Assembly (NCBI RefSeq): GCF_014692515.1
Contig: NZ_JACOIK010000002.1
Span: 248,001-312,000 of the forward strand
Origin: Sphingobacterium micropteri
GTDB taxonomy: Bacteria > Bacteroidota > Bacteroidia > Sphingobacteriales > Sphingobacteriaceae
Length of the DNA: 64,000 nt
Reading direction: 5' to 3'
Each line of letters begins with the position of its first letter. The stretch's first letter is position 1. A program made the translations under genes and the position numbers. This document shows positions 62,394 to 64,000 of this stretch, piece after piece. A model generated the notes under the pieces. The model saw nothing but the letters and a program-made list of their open reading frames with translations. It was not told the origin of the DNA and did not search any database.

Positions 62394-64000
62394 ATGAGGA
62401 CGATAATCACTATGCTGGTTTGCATATTTGGGAGTGTATGCGGGCATTGCCTTGCCCAACAACCCTTCAAATTTGCCCAAGTAACCGATACCCACGTAGG
62501 TGGATCTACGGGAGCAGAAGATTTAAGACGCACCGTTCGGGATCTCAATCAGCAAAGCGATATCGATTTTGTTATCCTGTCGGGGGATGTAACCGAGTTT
62601 GGGTCCGATAAGGAACTTGCGTTGGCAAAACAGATTTTAGATAGCCTCTCTTTACCTTTATATGTATTACCCGGTAACCACGACAGCAATTGGTCAGAAA
62701 GCGGTGCGAACTCATTCCGAAAAGTATTTGGCGATGAAACGTTTTTCTTTCGTCATAAAGGCTATCTATTTATGGGAACGACATCGGGACCTAATATGCG
62801 CATGAGTCCGGGGCAAATACCGCGGGAGAATTTGGTGTGGATGGACTCCATATTTAAGGCAAATCCGGATACCGAGACCCCATTGGTCTTTATTAACCAT
62901 TATCCGTTAGATTCCTCCTTGAATAACTGGTATGAAGCGATCGACCGTTTGAAACAAAGAAACGTGCAATTGGCGATGTGTGGGCATGGACATAACAACA
63001 ACGTATATAACTGGGAAGGCATACCGGGCGTTATGGGACGTTCCAATTTGCGGGCAAAGGATTCCGTCGGCGGTTACAATATTATTTCTATCGAAAATGG
63101 AACGGCTACCTATAGCCTGCGTAGACCATTGTGGAAAACCGAGGCAAGCTGGACACAAGTGCCCTTGAAAAATCATCACTTTGATCAAGGGACTATTTCT
63201 TATAAACGGCCAGATTTTTCCGTAAATGATAAGTATGCAAGCCGGGTACAGGAAGTCTGGCGATTTCAAGATAATGCTGATTTGGGAGCAGGACTAGCAA
63301 GTCATCGGAATTTGATCTTGACAGGCAATACCGCCGGACAAGTTTTTGCGCTCGATGTAAACACCGGAAAGAAAGTGTGGGCGTACCAAACAGGAGGTAA
63401 GGTTTATGCTACACCAGCAGTCTGGAAAAACACCGTGGTTGTGGGCTCTTCGGATGGGACGATATACGGGCTGAACGCAAACAATGGCCAGTTACAATGG
63501 CAGATAAAAACAGAGAAAGCGGTGTTAGGTAGCGCGGTAATCGAAAAAGGGATTGCTTTTGTTGGTGGTTCTGATGGGACATTCCGCGCCATAGATGTGA
63601 GAGAAGGAAAAGTCAAATGGACATTCGATCAGCTCCAAGGATATGTTTCTGGAAAACCTACATTGTATAAAGATAACGTGGTATTTGGTGACTGGGGAAA
63701 TGGGTTCTATGCATTGTCCAAGAAAACCGGCGAGTTACAGTGGTCTTGGGATAACGGGCATAAAAACCGTATGTTCTCGGCTGCGGCGTGCTATCCTGTA
63801 GCAACAAACAACCGTATTTTTATTGTCGCACCAGATCGTTATATGACTTGTTTGGACGCGGTGACGGGAGAGGAGATTTGGCGGGAAAAAAAAGACGCCA
63901 TAGGTGTTCGCGAGTCCATGGGGCTTTCGGAAGATGGACGTTATGTATATGTAAAAACGATGGATGGAAACCTACTTGGTATATCCACTAAGGCGGATAG
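62394..64000 (+). CDS. Metallophosphoesterase fused to a PQQ-type beta-propeller, 3' end missing
   Basis: The frame starts at ATG 62394 and is open to the window end (535 codons visible). After a signal peptide (to about residue 22, ending HCLAQ) comes a calcineurin-like phosphoesterase domain with all metal motifs: DTHVGG, GDVTEFG, GNHDSN, INHYPLD and GHGHNN. From about residue 290 a propeller follows with PQQ-like repeats (FALDVNTGKKVWAYQTG, YGLNANNGQLQWQIKT, RAIDVREGKVKWTF). It is exported to the periplasm. It lies 18 nt after the GHL10 gene in the same operon. Substrate unknown; a phosphodiester or phosphorylated wall sugar fits the context. Confidence 0.88.
   Translation, partial: MRTIITMLVCIFGSVCGHCLAQQPFKFAQVTDTHVGGSTGAEDLRRTVRDLNQQSDIDFVILSGDVTEFGSDKELALAKQILDSLSLPLYVLPGNHDSNWSESGANSFRKVFGDETFFFRHKGYLFMGTTSGPNMRMSPGQIPRENLVWMDSIFKANPDTETPLVFINHYPLDSSLNNWYEAIDRLKQRNVQLAMCGHGHNNNVYNWEGIPGVMGRSNLRAKDSVGGYNIISIENGTATYSLRRPLWKTEASWTQVPLKNHHFDQGTISYKRPDFSVNDKYASRVQEVWRFQDNADLGAGLASHRNLILTGNTAGQVFALDVNTGKKVWAYQTGGKVYATPAVWKNTVVVGSSDGTIYGLNANNGQLQWQIKTEKAVLGSAVIEKGIAFVGGSDGTFRAIDVREGKVKWTFDQLQGYVSGKPTLYKDNVVFGDWGNGFYALSKKTGELQWSWDNGHKNRMFSAAACYPVATNNRIFIVAPDRYMTCLDAVTGEEIWREKKDAIGVRESMGLSEDGRYVYVKTMDGNLLGISTKAD

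Noticed and set aside
1..64000. tRNA genes, CRISPR arrays, insertion sequences, toxin-antitoxin or phage-defence systems
   Set aside because: Looked for in the intergenic gaps and gene products; none was recognised. Most gaps are too short to hold RNA genes.

Overview
The window looks like a chromosomal segment of a Bacteroidota bacterium, most likely family Sphingobacteriaceae. The evidence is the SusC/SusD pairs, the HmuY-type lipoproteins, the Bacteroidota-style promoters (TTTG, about 20 bp, TAnnTTTG), the rarity of Shine-Dalgarno sequences and the rsfS-ftsH-LUD gene order. Genus cannot be fixed from the sequence alone. No tRNA, rRNA, CRISPR array, transposase or prophage was recognised.

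Layout. 1-24.9 kb is core genome: a two-component system (the kinase is cut by the window edge), pfkA, a split DsbD, birA, rsfS-ftsH-LUD-rhomboid, comM, a small envelope-stress type operon (YtxH and holin-like), a GDP-fucose synthase, trmB, an RDD protein, a six-gene SpoIIM/DUF4129/DUF4350/MoxR/DUF58 operon, and queD-lipB-hflX. 25-40 kb is a heme-iron locus. An AraC-type regulator and hmuTUV lie on the minus strand. A heme oxygenase, a Fur-like DNA-binding domain without a metal domain, three HmuY-type lipoproteins, two further lipoproteins and two tandem TonB-dependent receptors lie on the plus strand. 40-44.4 kb holds recG, a small cysteine-containing lipoprotein, and a 44-aa membrane peptide-ridA-EamA transporter operon. 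44.4-64 kb looks like a locus for peptidoglycan glycan-strand salvage: nagA, two GHL10-type hydrolases, a NamZ (DUF1343) exo-muramidase, two SusC/SusD pairs, a DUF4623-like lipoprotein and a metallophosphoesterase-propeller fusion cut by the window end.

How the genes work together. In the heme locus, surface lipoproteins and receptors would capture heme, HmuTUV would carry it across the inner membrane and the heme oxygenase would open the ring. Two promoters in this locus carry the same arrangement: two direct repeats of AATACGGATTGCATATAA exactly 21 bp apart, with a CAnnTTTG -7 element starting exactly 38 bp after the start of the proximal repeat. This is the strongest unexplained regulatory signal in the window, and the neighbouring AraC-type protein is the natural candidate to bind it. 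In the 44-64 kb locus, GHL10 enzymes could cut peptide-free glycan strands, NamZ could release MurNAc from their ends, SusCD pairs could import the pieces, and NagA would deacetylate GlcNAc-6-phosphate. The substrate is inferred from family knowledge, not shown by the sequence.
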